A DNA stretch of 64,000 bases from Elephas maximus indicus. Lineage: Eukaryota; Chordata; Mammalia; Proboscidea; Elephantidae. The stretch lies in NCBI RefSeq assembly GCF_024166365.1, contig NC_064827.1, forward strand, positions 54,340,635 to 54,404,634. The letters run 5' to 3'. The translations under genes were made by a program, and so were the position numbers. The notes under the pieces are model-generated. The model made no database searches, was not told the DNA's origin, and worked only from the letters and a program-made list of their open reading frames with translations. Every line of letters begins with the position of its first letter. Position 1 is the first letter of the stretch. Shown in pieces: positions 11,541 through 21,649 of this stretch.

Positions 11541-12024
11541 GTATATTGAAAATAAATTTATGCCTCTGATCAAAAGGTTTAAATTTAAAATTATTTTGAA
11601 AGAGCATAAATGTGTGACTCAGTGACTGAGTAGCAAATGAAAGAAATTATTGTAGTAGGTCAATAAATACCTGGCAAACAAAGACTATACATATCAATCT
11701 TGGTTCAAAATGAAGTGGTGTCTTCATGAGAAATAAATGTATGCAGATTTTGATATCTTTGTGTTTAATTTTTTAATTTCCTCATCCAATAAATTAAAAT
11801 TCAGGAATATAAGACAAAAAAAAAATCCTGGCAGTGAAAAAAGATGTCAAAATACTTAGTATATAAAAGGTACAAGGCAGAACAAATTTTAAGGAGGTCC
11901 TTGCACTCTAGATTTCTTAGCTTTAGGCTAGGCTAGGGAGTTTTACACATTTTCAAACCAGTTGCCTTACCATAATGGTGAAATCATTAGACATTCTAAG
12001 AATGACTGTTCATATGTTGTATTG
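11541..12024. other. Intergenic, nothing recognised
   Basis: AT-rich, no gene or named repeat visible. Confidence 0.45.
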
Positions 12025-12158
12025 TTTGTTAGGTGCCATCGAGTTGATAGCAACCCCACGTGACAGAGAAGTGCCCTATAGGGTTTTACTGGCTGTAATC
12101 TTCACAGAAGTAGATCAGCAGGTCTTTCTCCTGTGGAGCCTCTGGGTGGGTTAGCGGC
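12025..12158 (-). mobile_element. AfroSINE, 5'-truncated, antisense
   Basis: Starts 'gttaggtgccatcgagttga' and runs through 'ctgtaatcttcacagaagta' to 'gtgggttagcggccaac'. This is the long AfroSINE variant in reverse orientation. Confidence 0.8.
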
Positions 12159-12457
12159 CAACATTTCTGTGTGCTTCTGCAAGGAATCCCACCAGGAGTA
12201 CATAGTGCATGCAAAACCATATTATGTGTTGGTACATATATTATGGCTCATTAGTATTTGCCTTGAATCTCTTCTCTAAGATATCAAATTATGAAGCATT
12301 GAATTTACTTTCATTTTATTTTTACATTATAAAGAGGAAAATGATAAACACTAGAATAGGGTTCTATATATAGGGACTACAAAAGATATCTTCCTGTTTG
12401 TTCTTTTGCATATGTCATACAGTCTAGATTTTACAGTGTGATTTCACACAGTTATTA
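12159..12457. other. Intergenic, nothing recognised
   Basis: AT-rich spacer. Confidence 0.45.
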
Positions 12458-12917
12458 ATTGAATTATGTCCCTCAAAAAGATATGTTGAAATCCTAACCT
12501 CTGTACCCGTGAATGTGACCTTGTTTGGAAATACGGTTTTTCTTCTGTTATCAGTGAAGTTAAATGAAACCATACCAGAGTAGGGTGGGTCCTAATCCTC
12601 ATCCCTTCTGAGTGGCATATCATAAAAGGGGAGAATATACACACAGAAAAAGTGACATATAGGATGAAGACAGGCACCAAGTGATGACATGCAGATTTAC
12701 CAATAAGCAGCAAAGGAATGCCCAGAGTTGCTGGCAGCCACCAGAAACTAGCAGAGAGGCATGAAACCGAGCCTCTCTCAAAGCCCTCAGAAGGAATCGA
12801 TATGACCGATACCCTGATTTGGACTTCTAGCCTCCAGAACTGTACAATACAAACTTCTGTTCTTTAAAGCTACCCACTTTGTGGTATTTTGTGATGGCAG
12901 TGCTATGAAACTAAGAC
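12458..12917 (+). mobile_element. Solo LTR, MaLR-type, fossil
   Basis: Typical MaLR LTR wording in order: 'aattgaattatgtccctc', 'gaaatcctaacctctgtacc', 'gtgaccttgtttggaaata', 'agtagggtgggtcctaatcc', 'ggacttctagcctccagaac', 'gctacccactttgtgg', 'tgctatgaaactaaga'. No internal genes are present, so it is a solo LTR. It is diverged and therefore old. It lies outside the duplicated unit. Confidence 0.75.
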
Positions 12918-13559
12918 TGGCAGGTACACTTAACTTTCAAGTTCTGAAACATTTTAAAAAATGTTTTCGAATCAGTATTTTTTAAATGTGTAACAATGTT
13001 TACAATAAAGTAAATCACTTTTCAAAAGCAATATTTAATAAGCATATAAGCATGTTTATAATTCAACAAAATTCAAAAATGGTAAAATTAAGTGCCAATA
13101 GGGAATCATGGAAGTTAGTCTAAGAATGTTATGATGCTTTTCACATAGAATATTTATTGCAGTTTAAAAATGATGACGCATAGAATAATGCTTTTAATAA
13201 CAAATAATCCCATTATATTTCAATATCATATATCATACAGTATTTACTTTGTCAAATGCTTCAGAATAAAGTAGAAATGACATCAATGAGAATACAGACC
13301 CAAAGAAAATGGATTAATACATTCGAGGAAAATAACTGATAAAATTCTACAGCAAACTCAACTATCTTTTAAGACAGAGAGCAAAATAATAATGCTTTTA
13401 TTTAAAAAAAAAAAATTACCACACGCACAATCCTCTTACCACACAAACTGTACCCTGATAGGAGTGGGATGAAAGAAATCACAGTAAGCAGCAACAACAA
13501 CAACAAAAAAAATTGGTAAATACATGTGCAAATCCAAATTGTTACCAAGTTTGAAAAAA
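12918..13559. other. AT-rich intergenic DNA
   Basis: No gene seen. Some of it may be old L1 sequence leading into the next entry, but the match is too weak to call. Confidence 0.4.
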
Positions 13560-14039
13560 GGCAGACAGCACAAAAGAGAGAGAAATTAAGAGACTCAGAA
13601 ACAAGGTAAAAATGAAATTTTAGATATCTATAACATGAAAGACATTGGAAGAGTTAGAAATCAAAGACAAACATTTTAATGTTCAAAAAAATTCAGGAGG
13701 ATTGTAGAGATATTAAATACAGACCTTGTAAAGTTTAAAAAGTATCTTAAAATGTCATGGTAATCACAAAAGCAATAAAAATAAACTATAGAACTGCCAA
13801 ATCAGTTGAATGAATAAAAGGAAGCAAAGAAAATTTCATCAATTCAATAGAAGGCAAGAACGTTGGGGAAGAAAAAAAGTATGATCAATAAAAAAAGTAT
13901 ACCTAAAAGGTAAAAGAAAAACATCAGTATTCACATTAAATCTTAGAAGATATTAACCAGTAGTGTGAAGAATTACATTAACATATTTTCTAATGTTAAA
14001 ACTTCTTTGCATCTCTAGGATAAATCTAATTAATACAAA

Positions 14040-14205
14040 CAAAACAAAAAACCAAACCCAGTGCTCTCGAGTCAATTTCAACTCATAGCGACCCTATAGG
14101 ACAGAGTAGAACTGCCCCATAGAGTTTCCAAGGAGCGCCTGGAGGATTCGAACTGCCAACCCTTTGGTTAGCAGCAGTAGCACTTAACCACTACGCCACC
14201 AGGGT
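14040..14205 (-). mobile_element. AfroSINE, antisense
   Basis: From 'accaaacccagtgctctcga' to 'acgccaccagggtttcc', close to full length. Confidence 0.92.
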
Positions 14206-14239
14206 TTCCCTAATTAGTACAGCTATATACAATTCACAG

Positions 14240-14385
14240 TTAAATATTCAGCTGCTAACAAAAAGGTCGGCACTACGAATCCACCAGCTGCTCCTTGGAA
14301 ACCCTATGGGGCAGCTCTACTCTGTCCTATAGGGTCACTATGAATCGGGATCAACTCAATGGCAATGGGTTTGGGTTGGATTCTA
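14240..14385 (+). mobile_element. AfroSINE, sense, 5'-truncated
   Basis: From 'agctgctaacaaaaaggtcg' to 'caatgggtttgggttgg'. The tail 'gtcactatgaatcgggatc' is present. The head is missing its first 30 or so bases. Confidence 0.88.
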
Positions 14386-14932
14386 CTTATGAAAGAAATA
14401 CCAAAAACATGACACAGAAAAGGTTGAAAGTAATGTGAAGGAAAGAGACAGATCACATAAATACCAAATTAAAAAAAAAAACAGCTGCTGCTTTAATTAA
14501 ATCAGATAAAATGGACTTTGAAACAAAAACATTCCTAAGAAATTCATCAAAAAGAAATAGCAATCTTAAAGCTTCTGCAACAGTTTCACAATAGACTACA
14601 AAATTGATTTAAAAAAAAATTCTGAGACAAATTTACAGTAAAAAAGGGAGATTTTAATAACCTGTGTCAAATTAATAGGTGAAGTGATAAAGATATGCAC
14701 AATTTGAATAACAAAGTTAATAAGATTGTTTGTGTATGTGTGTGTTCGTAACTTTGCACTCAAACACTAGAAAATATCTTTAGATCCAAGGGTATATTTA
14801 CTAAAAACAAAAACTGATGCTACATTAGGAAAGGAAGCAAGTTGCAATGAATACTAAAGAATATCATTCAAACCTCAATCTATGACCTTAACGTAACAAC
14901 GTTAGAAATCAATACTGAAAAGATTATAAAGA

Positions 14933-15800
14933 AGATTATTCAAAGCAATAGAGTTGCAAGGGCTACTTTATGAAGTAATTGTATTTATTGATGAGAGGTT
15001 TTAAAATGTTATTGCCACTAAAATTCACTTTTAAATGCAAAACAAAAGAAGCCAATTCATTTAGAGCATCTAAAAAGGATATAGTGAGCATACATTAAAC
15101 CCATAATTCATTGCCTCTTACTTGAAGATGACCAGCATAAAGGCTGACATAGGACTAGCAAGACATGTTGAAAAATTCAAGAACAGGAATCCAACCTTTT
15201 TTTTTTTTTCTTCCCATAGTATCAAATTCAGTGCTCACCACACAAAAGATGCTTAACAAGTATCCATTGATACGATTAGGGCACCTTTTAAGAAACACAG
15301 AATGAAATTTAACTTTTATTTTTATAACCAATTATTTATTATTAATAATAAAGCAACCTGTAAATGTTACGATAGTGGTTCACCTTTCGTTAAATATTTT
15401 TTCTCCAATACATAATCCAGTGTAACAAAACAAAATTCTAAATGAATCCCACTCTAAATACCTTAAATAGCTTAAATTATAGGAACTCAAAGTAACAACA
15501 GAAATAAAAACACATGCAGTCCTTGGGATTCAATGAAGGCAACGTTGTCTATGGCACCATCTAGTGGCAGCAGAATGACACAAAGAAGAGGAAGTAGTTA
15601 CCCAGAGATATACCACCAAAGCACAAAAATCTGGAGTTTACATGTAGAACTACTGCCCTCCTGCACAATCGGGCCAGCATTGGATCCACCTTTCCTGGTT
15701 CCTTCTTAGGATTTGCATAAACCTGACCTTTGGGCAAAACCAGGAAGAATCATCATAAATACATCTTCCCTTTGCCTATATAATTTCAAATGATACCTAC
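14933..15800. other. Duplicated upstream intergenic DNA
   Basis: No gene seen. It is matched by 49382-51080 in unit 2, which also holds several unit-2-only SINEs. The segment around 15550 ('caccatctagtggcagcaga') is well conserved between units, but I cannot assign it a role. Confidence 0.5.
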
Positions 15801-15975
15801 TTGTTATGCAATGCTTTACCAGACCAGATGGGGCAGTAATTAAAAATGGACCAAAAAAATCTCATACACTGCTATTAAGCATGTAAATTTTGAGAACAGT
15901 TTGGCATTACTTAGTAAAGATGATACGTGCATATCTTATGACCCAATGATTCCGCTCCTAGGTATATACTCTAGA
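15801..15975 (+). repeat. Old L1 3'-region fragment
   Basis: The wording 'gaacagtttggcattac' and 'cttatgacccaatgattccg' is the usual L1 region just after ORF2. The same fragment is at about 51080-51409 in unit 2. In unit 1 it is cut by a hAT insertion, in unit 2 by a SINE. Confidence 0.6.
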
Positions 15976-16429
15976 CAGAGGCATATCTAAGGTATGGCAG
16001 GTATGGCATGCGCCCAGGGCACCACCTGAAAGCGCAGGTAAGGGGGCACTGAACTGTTTCTAGTAATCATCATGGTTTCCACCACCACCTGTGAGAGATC
16101 ATTCATCAAGTTAAAACTAATACGTACTTCTGTATTTGAGCGCCTCCATGGATCAAGGCAGACTGTGTGATCTTGCTCTGGTGAATGTTGAAAGAAACTG
16201 AAAAAAATGACTTTGAACACATCATAGACCAATTTTCATCAGCGAAAGCAAGGAAGGCGCAGTTGTAATTTTCAGGTAGTGTCATAACGTGTAAAGGATT
16301 AACGAGCTTGACTTATATTTTTGAGTTAATACTATGGTAAAGTTATCTAAAAGATGGGTGTCAAATATTTGCACAGACGTGCAATTTCAACGCTTGCCAC
16401 TGGTGCTGTTTTCCATAAATATGCCTCTG
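15976..16429 (+). mobile_element. hAT-superfamily DNA transposon, internally deleted, unit 1 only
   Basis: A 454-bp element with perfect 11-bp terminal inverted repeats ('cagaggcatat' at 15976-15986, 'atatgcctctg' at 16419-16429). It is flanked by an identical 8-bp target duplication 'actctaga' (15968-15975 and 16430-16437). Eight-base duplications and CAG-type ends are typical of hAT transposons. Unit 2 has the uninterrupted site 'actctaaagcagtgg' near 51401. The insertion therefore occurred after the duplication, or was lost precisely from unit 2, which is much less likely. It retains the 3' end of a transposase gene. Confidence 0.93.
16060..16268 (+). pseudogene. hAT transposase C-terminal fragment
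   Basis: Within the hAT element the plus strand reads LVIIMVSTTTCERSFIKLKL, followed at once by IRTSVFERLH. This is the hAT C-terminal dimerisation domain, whose usual core is C-E-R-x-F-S-x-L-K-x-I-K. After a stop and frame changes near 16168-16205 the match resumes as DLALVNVER and then DFEHIIDQFSSAKARKAQL, ending in TAA at 16266-16268. Most of the transposase, including the DDE catalytic core, is absent. The copy could only have moved using a transposase from elsewhere. Confidence 0.85.
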
Positions 16430-16438
16430 ACTCTAGAG

Positions 16439-16765
16439 CAGTAGTTCTTAACCTCCAGGACACAGAACTCGAAGGGGTCTCTGGATAGAATTCAGGTAAC
16501 TTGGATGGGAAAAGTTATATCTTTATCATCACCAATTTCTAACTGAAATTAAGCATTTCATTATCAAAGTAGGAAACAAATCACAATATTATTAGCAGGA
16601 CCTGTAACCTTGTGACCAATAAAAATCATAGATATTGTGAAATTCCATGGCAATTACTGCAAATATATTAAAATACCTTTTATGGTCATCACTACTTCAA
16701 AATTATTATAGCTGTTACACCCACCATTAGATCTTGATATTTAGTGCCTTAATAATGACCTTCAC
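16439..16765 (+). repeat. hAT-Charlie-type non-autonomous DNA transposon, ancient
   Basis: Starts with the typical 'cagtagttcttaacctcc' terminus (unit 2 has 'cagtggttcttaacctcc'). It runs through 'ctaactgaaattaagcattt', 'attagcaggacctgtaacc' and 'catcactacttcaaaatt'. The right terminal repeat is not recognisable. Present in both units (unit 2 at 51410-51765), so older than the duplication. Confidence 0.7.
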
Positions 16766-16804
16766 CTATTTCTTTATCAAGAATTTGCTTGCACATTTTG
16801 ATGA

Positions 16805-17320
16805 TGTCATGGATTAAACTGTGTCCCCCCAAAAAATGTGTCAACTTGGTTAGGCCATGATTCCCAGTATTGTGTGGTTGCCCTCCATTTTGTGATTGTA
16901 ATTTTATGCTAAAGAGAGTTAGGGTGGGATTGTAACACCTTACTAAATTCACATCCCTGATTCAAGTTGAAGGGAGTTTGCCTGGGGTGTGGCTTGAACT
17001 TTTTATCTTACAAGAGATAAGAGGAAAGGAAAGCAAGCAGAGAGTTGGGGAGGGACCTCATACCACCAAGAAAGCAGCGCAGGGAGCAGGGAGTGGAGCA
17101 CATCCTTTGGATCCAGGGTTCCTGCGCAGAGAATCTCCTAGTCCAGGGGAAGACTGAGGACAAGGACCTTCCTCCAGAGCCAACAGAGAAAGCCTTCCCC
17201 TGGAGCTGATGCCCTGAATTTGGATTTCTAGCCTACCAGGCTGTGAGAGAATAAACTTCTGTTGGGTAAAGCCGTCCACTTGTGGTATTTCTGTTACACC
17301 AGCACTAGATAACTAAGACA
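16805..17320 (+). mobile_element. Solo LTR, MaLR-like, fossil, unit 1 only
   Basis: A 516-bp TG...CA unit of the same family as 3402-3917 ('tgtcatggattaaactgtg' to 'agataactaagaca'). Flanking pentamers 'gatga' and 'ggtgg' could be a decayed 5-bp target duplication. Unit 2 lacks it at the matching place (near 51800), so it inserted into unit 1 after the duplication. There are no internal genes. Confidence 0.82.
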
Positions 17321-17325
17321 GGTGG

Positions 17326-17532
17326 CTCTACTGTTGTTGCGTGCCCTAGAGTTAATCCTGACTTAAGGCAACCCTATATGACAGAGTAGACCTGCCCCAT
17401 ATGATTTCCTAAGCTGTAATCTTCACAGGAGCAGATCACCAGGTCTTTTCTCCTGCGAAGCTGCCGGTGGATTTGAACCTCTAACCTTTGGTTAGCAGCC
17501 CAATGCTTAACCATTGCCCGACCAGGGCTCCT
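17326..17532 (-). mobile_element. AfroSINE, antisense, shared by both units
   Basis: From 'ctactgttgttgcgtgccct' to 'cattgcccgaccagggctcc'. The matching copy in unit 2 starts at 51806 and is itself split by an L1 tail. Its presence in both units dates the duplication after the AfroSINE insertion. Confidence 0.9.
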
Positions 17533-17610
17533 TTTGATGATCTAGCTCAATATAATTGATTTTCTTTGTAACCCTATGTATTCATTAAACATTTAAAAAT
17601 ACAAGACAAA

Positions 17611-18266
17611 GCATAACATGGTTTATAAAGAAAATGTTCTACATTCTACTTTGGTGAGTAGTGTCTGGGGTCTTAAAAGCCTGTGTGCAGCCATTTAAGA
17701 TACTCCACTGGAGCAAGGGAGAATGAAGAAAACTAAAGACACAAGGCAAAGATTAGTCCAAAGGACTAATGGACCACAACTAGCATGGCATCTACCAGAC
17801 TGAGTCCAACACAACAGGATGGTGCCTGGCTACCACCACTGACAGTTCTGACAGGGATCATAATAAATGGTCCTGGACAGAGCTGGAGAAAAATGTAAAA
17901 TGAAACTCTAACTCACAAAAAAAAAGACCAGACTTAACTGGCCTGGCAGAGACTGGAGAAACCCCAAGAATATGGCCCCTGGACACCTTTTCAGCTCAGT
18001 AATGAAGTCACTCTCGAGGTTCACCCTTTAGCCAAAGATTAGACAGGCCCATAAAACAAAATGCGACTAAAGGGACCCAATAGCCCAGGCGCAAGGACTA
18101 GAAGGCAGGAGGGGACAGGAAAGCTGGTAATAGGGAACCAAGGTCAAGAAGAGTGTTGACATGTCATAGAGTTTTTAACCAGTGTCATAAAACAATATGT
18201 GTACTGTTTAATCAGAAGCTTGTTTGTTTTGTAAACTTTCATCTAAAGTATAATAAAAAAATAAAT
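17611..18266 (+). mobile_element. L1 LINE 3' UTR, sense, unit 1 only
   Basis: 5'-truncated L1 consisting of 3' UTR and poly(A). It is bounded by a 16-bp target duplication 'aaaaatacaagacaaa' (17595-17610) and 'aaaaatacaaggcaaa' (18267-18282). The empty site is in unit 2 near 52756 ('aaaaatgcaaggcaaatg'). The family matches 39556 and 55029. Confidence 0.92.
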
Positions 18267-18469
18267 AAAAATACAAGGCAAATGAAATTCCCCAGTATAT
18301 CAGTGAAAGGAAATCCCAGAAATACTGCCATGTCTTCTTAGAGAACAATTAGTCTAAACTGATTAAAGAGAACAAGGAATTCCAGAAAGAATAACTCTAG
18401 AATTGCCTAAAGGGTTTAATTACATTGACAGGAAATATATATCGTAATTTTGGCAACGAATGTGGTGGC

Positions 18470-18527
18470 TAATAATAGTGACATGGGGCCCCTATGAGTC
18501 TGAACCGACTCTGTGGCAACTAATAGC
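18470..18527 (+). repeat. RTE or AfroSINE 3' tail remnant
   Basis: 'cccctatgagtctgaaccg' and 'aactaatagcaacaacatc' match the shared 3' tail. The 'aaccgac' form is closer to RTE than to SINE. Confidence 0.6.
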
Positions 18528-18675
18528 AACAACATCAAGTGATAAACCAAAATAAGAAGAAAAAAAATTACCCCCATATTGCTTAAGATTATAGGGTTAA
18601 GCCAAATACCCATGGCCTAAACGAGTGGGTTTTAAACTAGAATGATTTCTCATGTAAAAGAAGTCCAATGAACTG

Positions 18676-18985
18676 AAAACACTCCCGAGGTTCACCCTTC
18701 AGCCAAAGATTAGACAGGTCTACAGGGTGATTGGTTACACACGTGAGGAATGTACTTTGTAGTTCAATTATGTGTATGAACTAAACAGGCACACCTGCTC
18801 AAAAGCAAAGACAAAAAGGCAGGAAGGGACAGGAAACCTGGACAAACGGAAACAGAGAACTCAAGAAGAGGACAGTGTTGATGTATCGCAGGGTTGGCAA
18901 TCAATGTCACAAAACAATTTGTGTACTGTTTAATTAGAAACTAATTTGCTCTGTAAACATTCACATAAAACACAACTAAAAAAAA
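18676..18985 (+). mobile_element. L1 LINE 3' UTR, sense, short
   Basis: Contains 'cgaggttcacccttcagcc', 'ggcaggaagggacaggaaa' and the terminal 'aatttgctctgtaaacattc' followed by an A-rich tail. It has the same 3' UTR type as 17611 and is 5'-truncated. Confidence 0.82.
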
Positions 18986-19399
18986 GGAAGACCAGTGATG
19001 GGCAATCCAGGGCTCCAGGTATGGTGTTTTCACGGCGTCAGAAATCTCAACTTGTGTCTTGCTGTTGCACCATCTTCAGCATGTGGCTTCCACCTTATGA
19101 TCCATTACAATTACATTGCAGCAAGCAGAAATGAGGAAGGGACAAAAAAGGACAATAACCCCTGCCCAACTTTAAGATCACTTATGGGCGGTCACAGACG
19201 CACTGTCTCTTGCATCCCATTGCTCAGGACTTAGTCACATAGCTACATTAGCTGCACAGATTCTATTACCAAGAACAAAAAAAAAAAGAGTGGATATTGG
19301 AAAATAGCAATCTCTGCTACCTTCCTCCAGCTCTTTCTTTTCCCCATATCCTACATCATTTTTCTTCACTGTATTTATTAACCCCGATATAGTTCCAAC
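18986..19399. other. Unit-1 upstream DNA without counterpart in unit 2
   Basis: The stretch from about 18320 to 19610 has no counterpart between the matching sequences in unit 2 (near 52820-52870). It was either gained here or deleted there. No gene seen. Confidence 0.5.
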
Positions 19400-19607
19400 A
19401 GAGTCCTGTTGGTGCAATGGTTAAAGCACTTGGCTACTAACCAAAAGGTCAGTGTTTGAACCCACCAGCCACTCTGTGGGAGAAGGATGTGGCAATTCAC
19501 TTCCGAAAAGATTTACATCCTTGGAAACCCTGTGTGGCAGTTCTCCTGTGTACTACAGGGTCATTATGAGTTGAAATCAACTTGACAGGGTGGGTTTGGT
19601 TTGGGTT
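19400..19607 (+). mobile_element. AfroSINE, sense
   Basis: From 'cagagtcctgttggtgcaat' through 'ccgaaaagatttacatcctt' to 'gggtttggtttgggttt'. Long variant. Confidence 0.9.
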
Positions 19608-19614
19608 TAGATAT

Positions 19615-19830
19615 ATTTCCTGAGTTCCTGGGTGGTGCAAACAGTTAATGCACTCAACTTCAAACCAAAAGATTGGAGGTTCCAGCCCATCCAGCGGTGC
19701 CTGAGAAAAAAAGGCCAGGCGATCTACTTTCTGAAAAGTTAGCCATTGAAGAAACTATGGAGCACAGTTGTACTTCAATACACGTGGGGACACCATGCGT
19801 CAGAATGGGCTCAAGGCAATGGAGGTTTTC
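19615..19830 (+). mobile_element. AfroSINE (second subfamily), sense, shared by both units
   Basis: 'ctgagttcctgggtggtgca' to 'gggctcaaggcaatggagg'. This is a subfamily with the head 'cctgggtggtgcaaa' and internal 'gttccagcccatccagc'. Matching copy in unit 2 at about 52873-53085. Confidence 0.88.
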
Positions 19831-19844
19831 TCTCTCTCTTCTTT

Positions 19845-19985
19845 AGCTGTTTCACCCAACCTAGACTGTAAATTTCAAGAGGGCAAGAACTTTGCCTCTT
19901 GTTTATCTCTATACCCAGTTTCTGGAAAAGTATCTGTTGAATAGGTAGAATTTGGTAAGTGTTGGTTGAATTCGTGAATAAACTG
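19845..19985 (+). repeat. L2 LINE 3' end, shared by both units
   Basis: 'agactgtaaatttcaagagg', 'tatctctatacccagtttctg' and 'aagtgttggttgaattcgtg' follow the L2 3' end. Matched at about 53125-53265. Confidence 0.65.
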
Positions 19986-20894
19986 TTAATTTCAGGAAAA
20001 CAACCAAATAACAACAAAAAACCCAAAGAGTGTAAGAAAATCAGTTTAACCATAAAGATCCAGTCCTGGCACATGATGTTTTATTTAGCTTTGCTTGACT
20101 AGAAACAGATGCCCCTTCTCTGGAAAAACTGAGGCACCACTTTTGAAATTACTAACTTTAAAAAGCCTCCCTTCCTCTGAGCAGATGGGGTCAGAAGCAC
20201 TTGCACAAGGCACAACCAGTACAATCACAGGTGATAGCCCTACTCCTAATAATGTAAGCAATATTACTTCGGTGTTCTGGATAATGTAATTATTAATTAG
20301 TATAACATAAACATTGATACAATGTGAGCTAACAATGTGGTCAATTAACTAATTACTAATAATTTGCACATTATTAGCTGTGGGAAGGGACGTGCATTTG
20401 GGGGGAGGGTATGTAAGAGACCTAAATCCTCTTCTTCCATTGAAAGAAGTCAGTAGATACTAAATATAACTGAAAAAAAAATCAAGAAACAGCAGAATAT
20501 GCCTATTATTTAGGAATACGAAAACAATCATTAGAAGAAACACCTTAAAGGTGTTGAAAGTGGTTATTATGGGAACCAGGAATCAGGAATATACCCGTTG
20601 CTGTGGAGTTGACTCCAACTCCTAGCGACCCTATAGGAATACGGGGTACTATATCACAGGTCTGCTGTTTTGCTTTTAACACTTAAAAAACTATTTGATT
20701 TCAAACTCTGCTTTTTAAACTCTCACTTGGTGCCTCCATTCCTCAGAGCTCCTGGGAAATTTAATCTAAAACATTATTAGGTGCATTCCAAAGTTATGCT
20801 GGAGCTGGTGATGGGGACTGAGAATGCATTTGACGCAAAAAGTGAAGGCCGGGTTGGTATTTTCTGTATAGGTATTACACCACATACAACTTAA
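19986..20894. other. Conserved upstream DNA of gene copy 1
   Basis: Mostly unique sequence, well matched by 53266-54167 in unit 2. A short AfroSINE remnant is at 20593-20640 ('ccgttgctgtggagttga') in unit 1 only. No gene seen. It lies 1-2 kb upstream of the promoter and could hold regulatory sites, but I cannot name any. Confidence 0.5.
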
Positions 20895-21130
20895 CTGCAA
20901 AAAAACAAAAACAAAAACAAAGTACCAAACTCCTTGCTTTGGAGTGGATCCCAACTTACAGCGGTCCCATGTGTTACTGAGTAGGACTCGGCTCCATAGG
21001 GTTTTCTTAGCTGTAATCTGTATAGAAGCAGATTGTCAGGCCTTTCTTCCACAACGCTGTTGTGTGGGTTTAAACTGCCAACCTTTTGGTTAGTGGCCAA
21101 GAGCAAATCATTTGTACCACCCAAGGACTT
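20895..21130 (-). mobile_element. AfroSINE, antisense, shared by both units
   Basis: From 'aaagtaccaaactccttgct' to 'tgtaccacccaaggacttt'. Matched at 54168-54378 in unit 2. Confidence 0.9.
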
Positions 21131-21379
21131 TATAAATAACTTAACCTTGGCAAAAACCTCTACGGTTTTGTAGCGAAGTATTACATACGCACTCCATACT
21201 TCTCAGAGAACAGGCACATACACATTGTACCATAAACCTGTACGAATTTTATGCAACCGCAATTGGAGCAGATGAGGTGGTGGACCCACAATTGTGGAGC
21301 AGGACCAATCTCAGCATTCAGCTAATTCTAATAACCTCTCTGACATCTGAGGCAACGAGTTTGGGGCAAAAGGTGACCT

Positions 21380-21645
21380 ACGCAATAGGACAGAGTAGAA
21401 CTGCCAAGCCTGTTAACTGGTTGTACCACCCAGGGACTCTAGAAGCATACTAACCCGTTGCCGTGGAGTTGATTCTCTTAGCCACCCTATAGGACAGAGT
21501 AGAACGCCACCATAGGGTTTCCAAGGCTGTGTTTACAGAAGCAGACTGCCACACTTTTCTCCCGCGAGTGGCTGGTAGGTTTGAACTACCGACCTCTCGG
21601 TTAGCAGCTGAGCACTTAACCACCAGCTCTCCTTCAGCCGAGCGG
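21380..21645 (-). mobile_element. AfroSINE pieces next to promoter, unit 1 only
   Basis: A short fragment (21380-21440) is followed by a longer antisense SINE (about 21455-21645, 'cccgttgccgtggagttga' to 'cttaaccaccagctctcc'). It ends roughly 230 bp before the start codon, abutting the CpG island. Unit 2 has no SINE here and carries an L1 tail instead. Confidence 0.85.
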
Positions 21646-21649
21646 TCAG

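Larger units (their letters stand above)
13560..14932 (+). repeat. Old L1 (L1M-like) ORF2 endonuclease-region fragment
   Basis: Colinear with the start of L1 ORF2 in ancient families: 'aaatcagataaaatggactt', then 'gggagattttaataacctg', then text resembling the end of the endonuclease region. It is heavily decayed with no usable frame. Two AfroSINEs sit inside it (14040-14205, 14240-14385). The left edge of the duplicated unit falls at its right end. Confidence 0.5.

Noticed and set aside
15987-16232. 81-codon minus-strand frame in the hAT element
   Set aside because: It is the antisense shadow of the transposase C-terminus, which reads on the plus strand.
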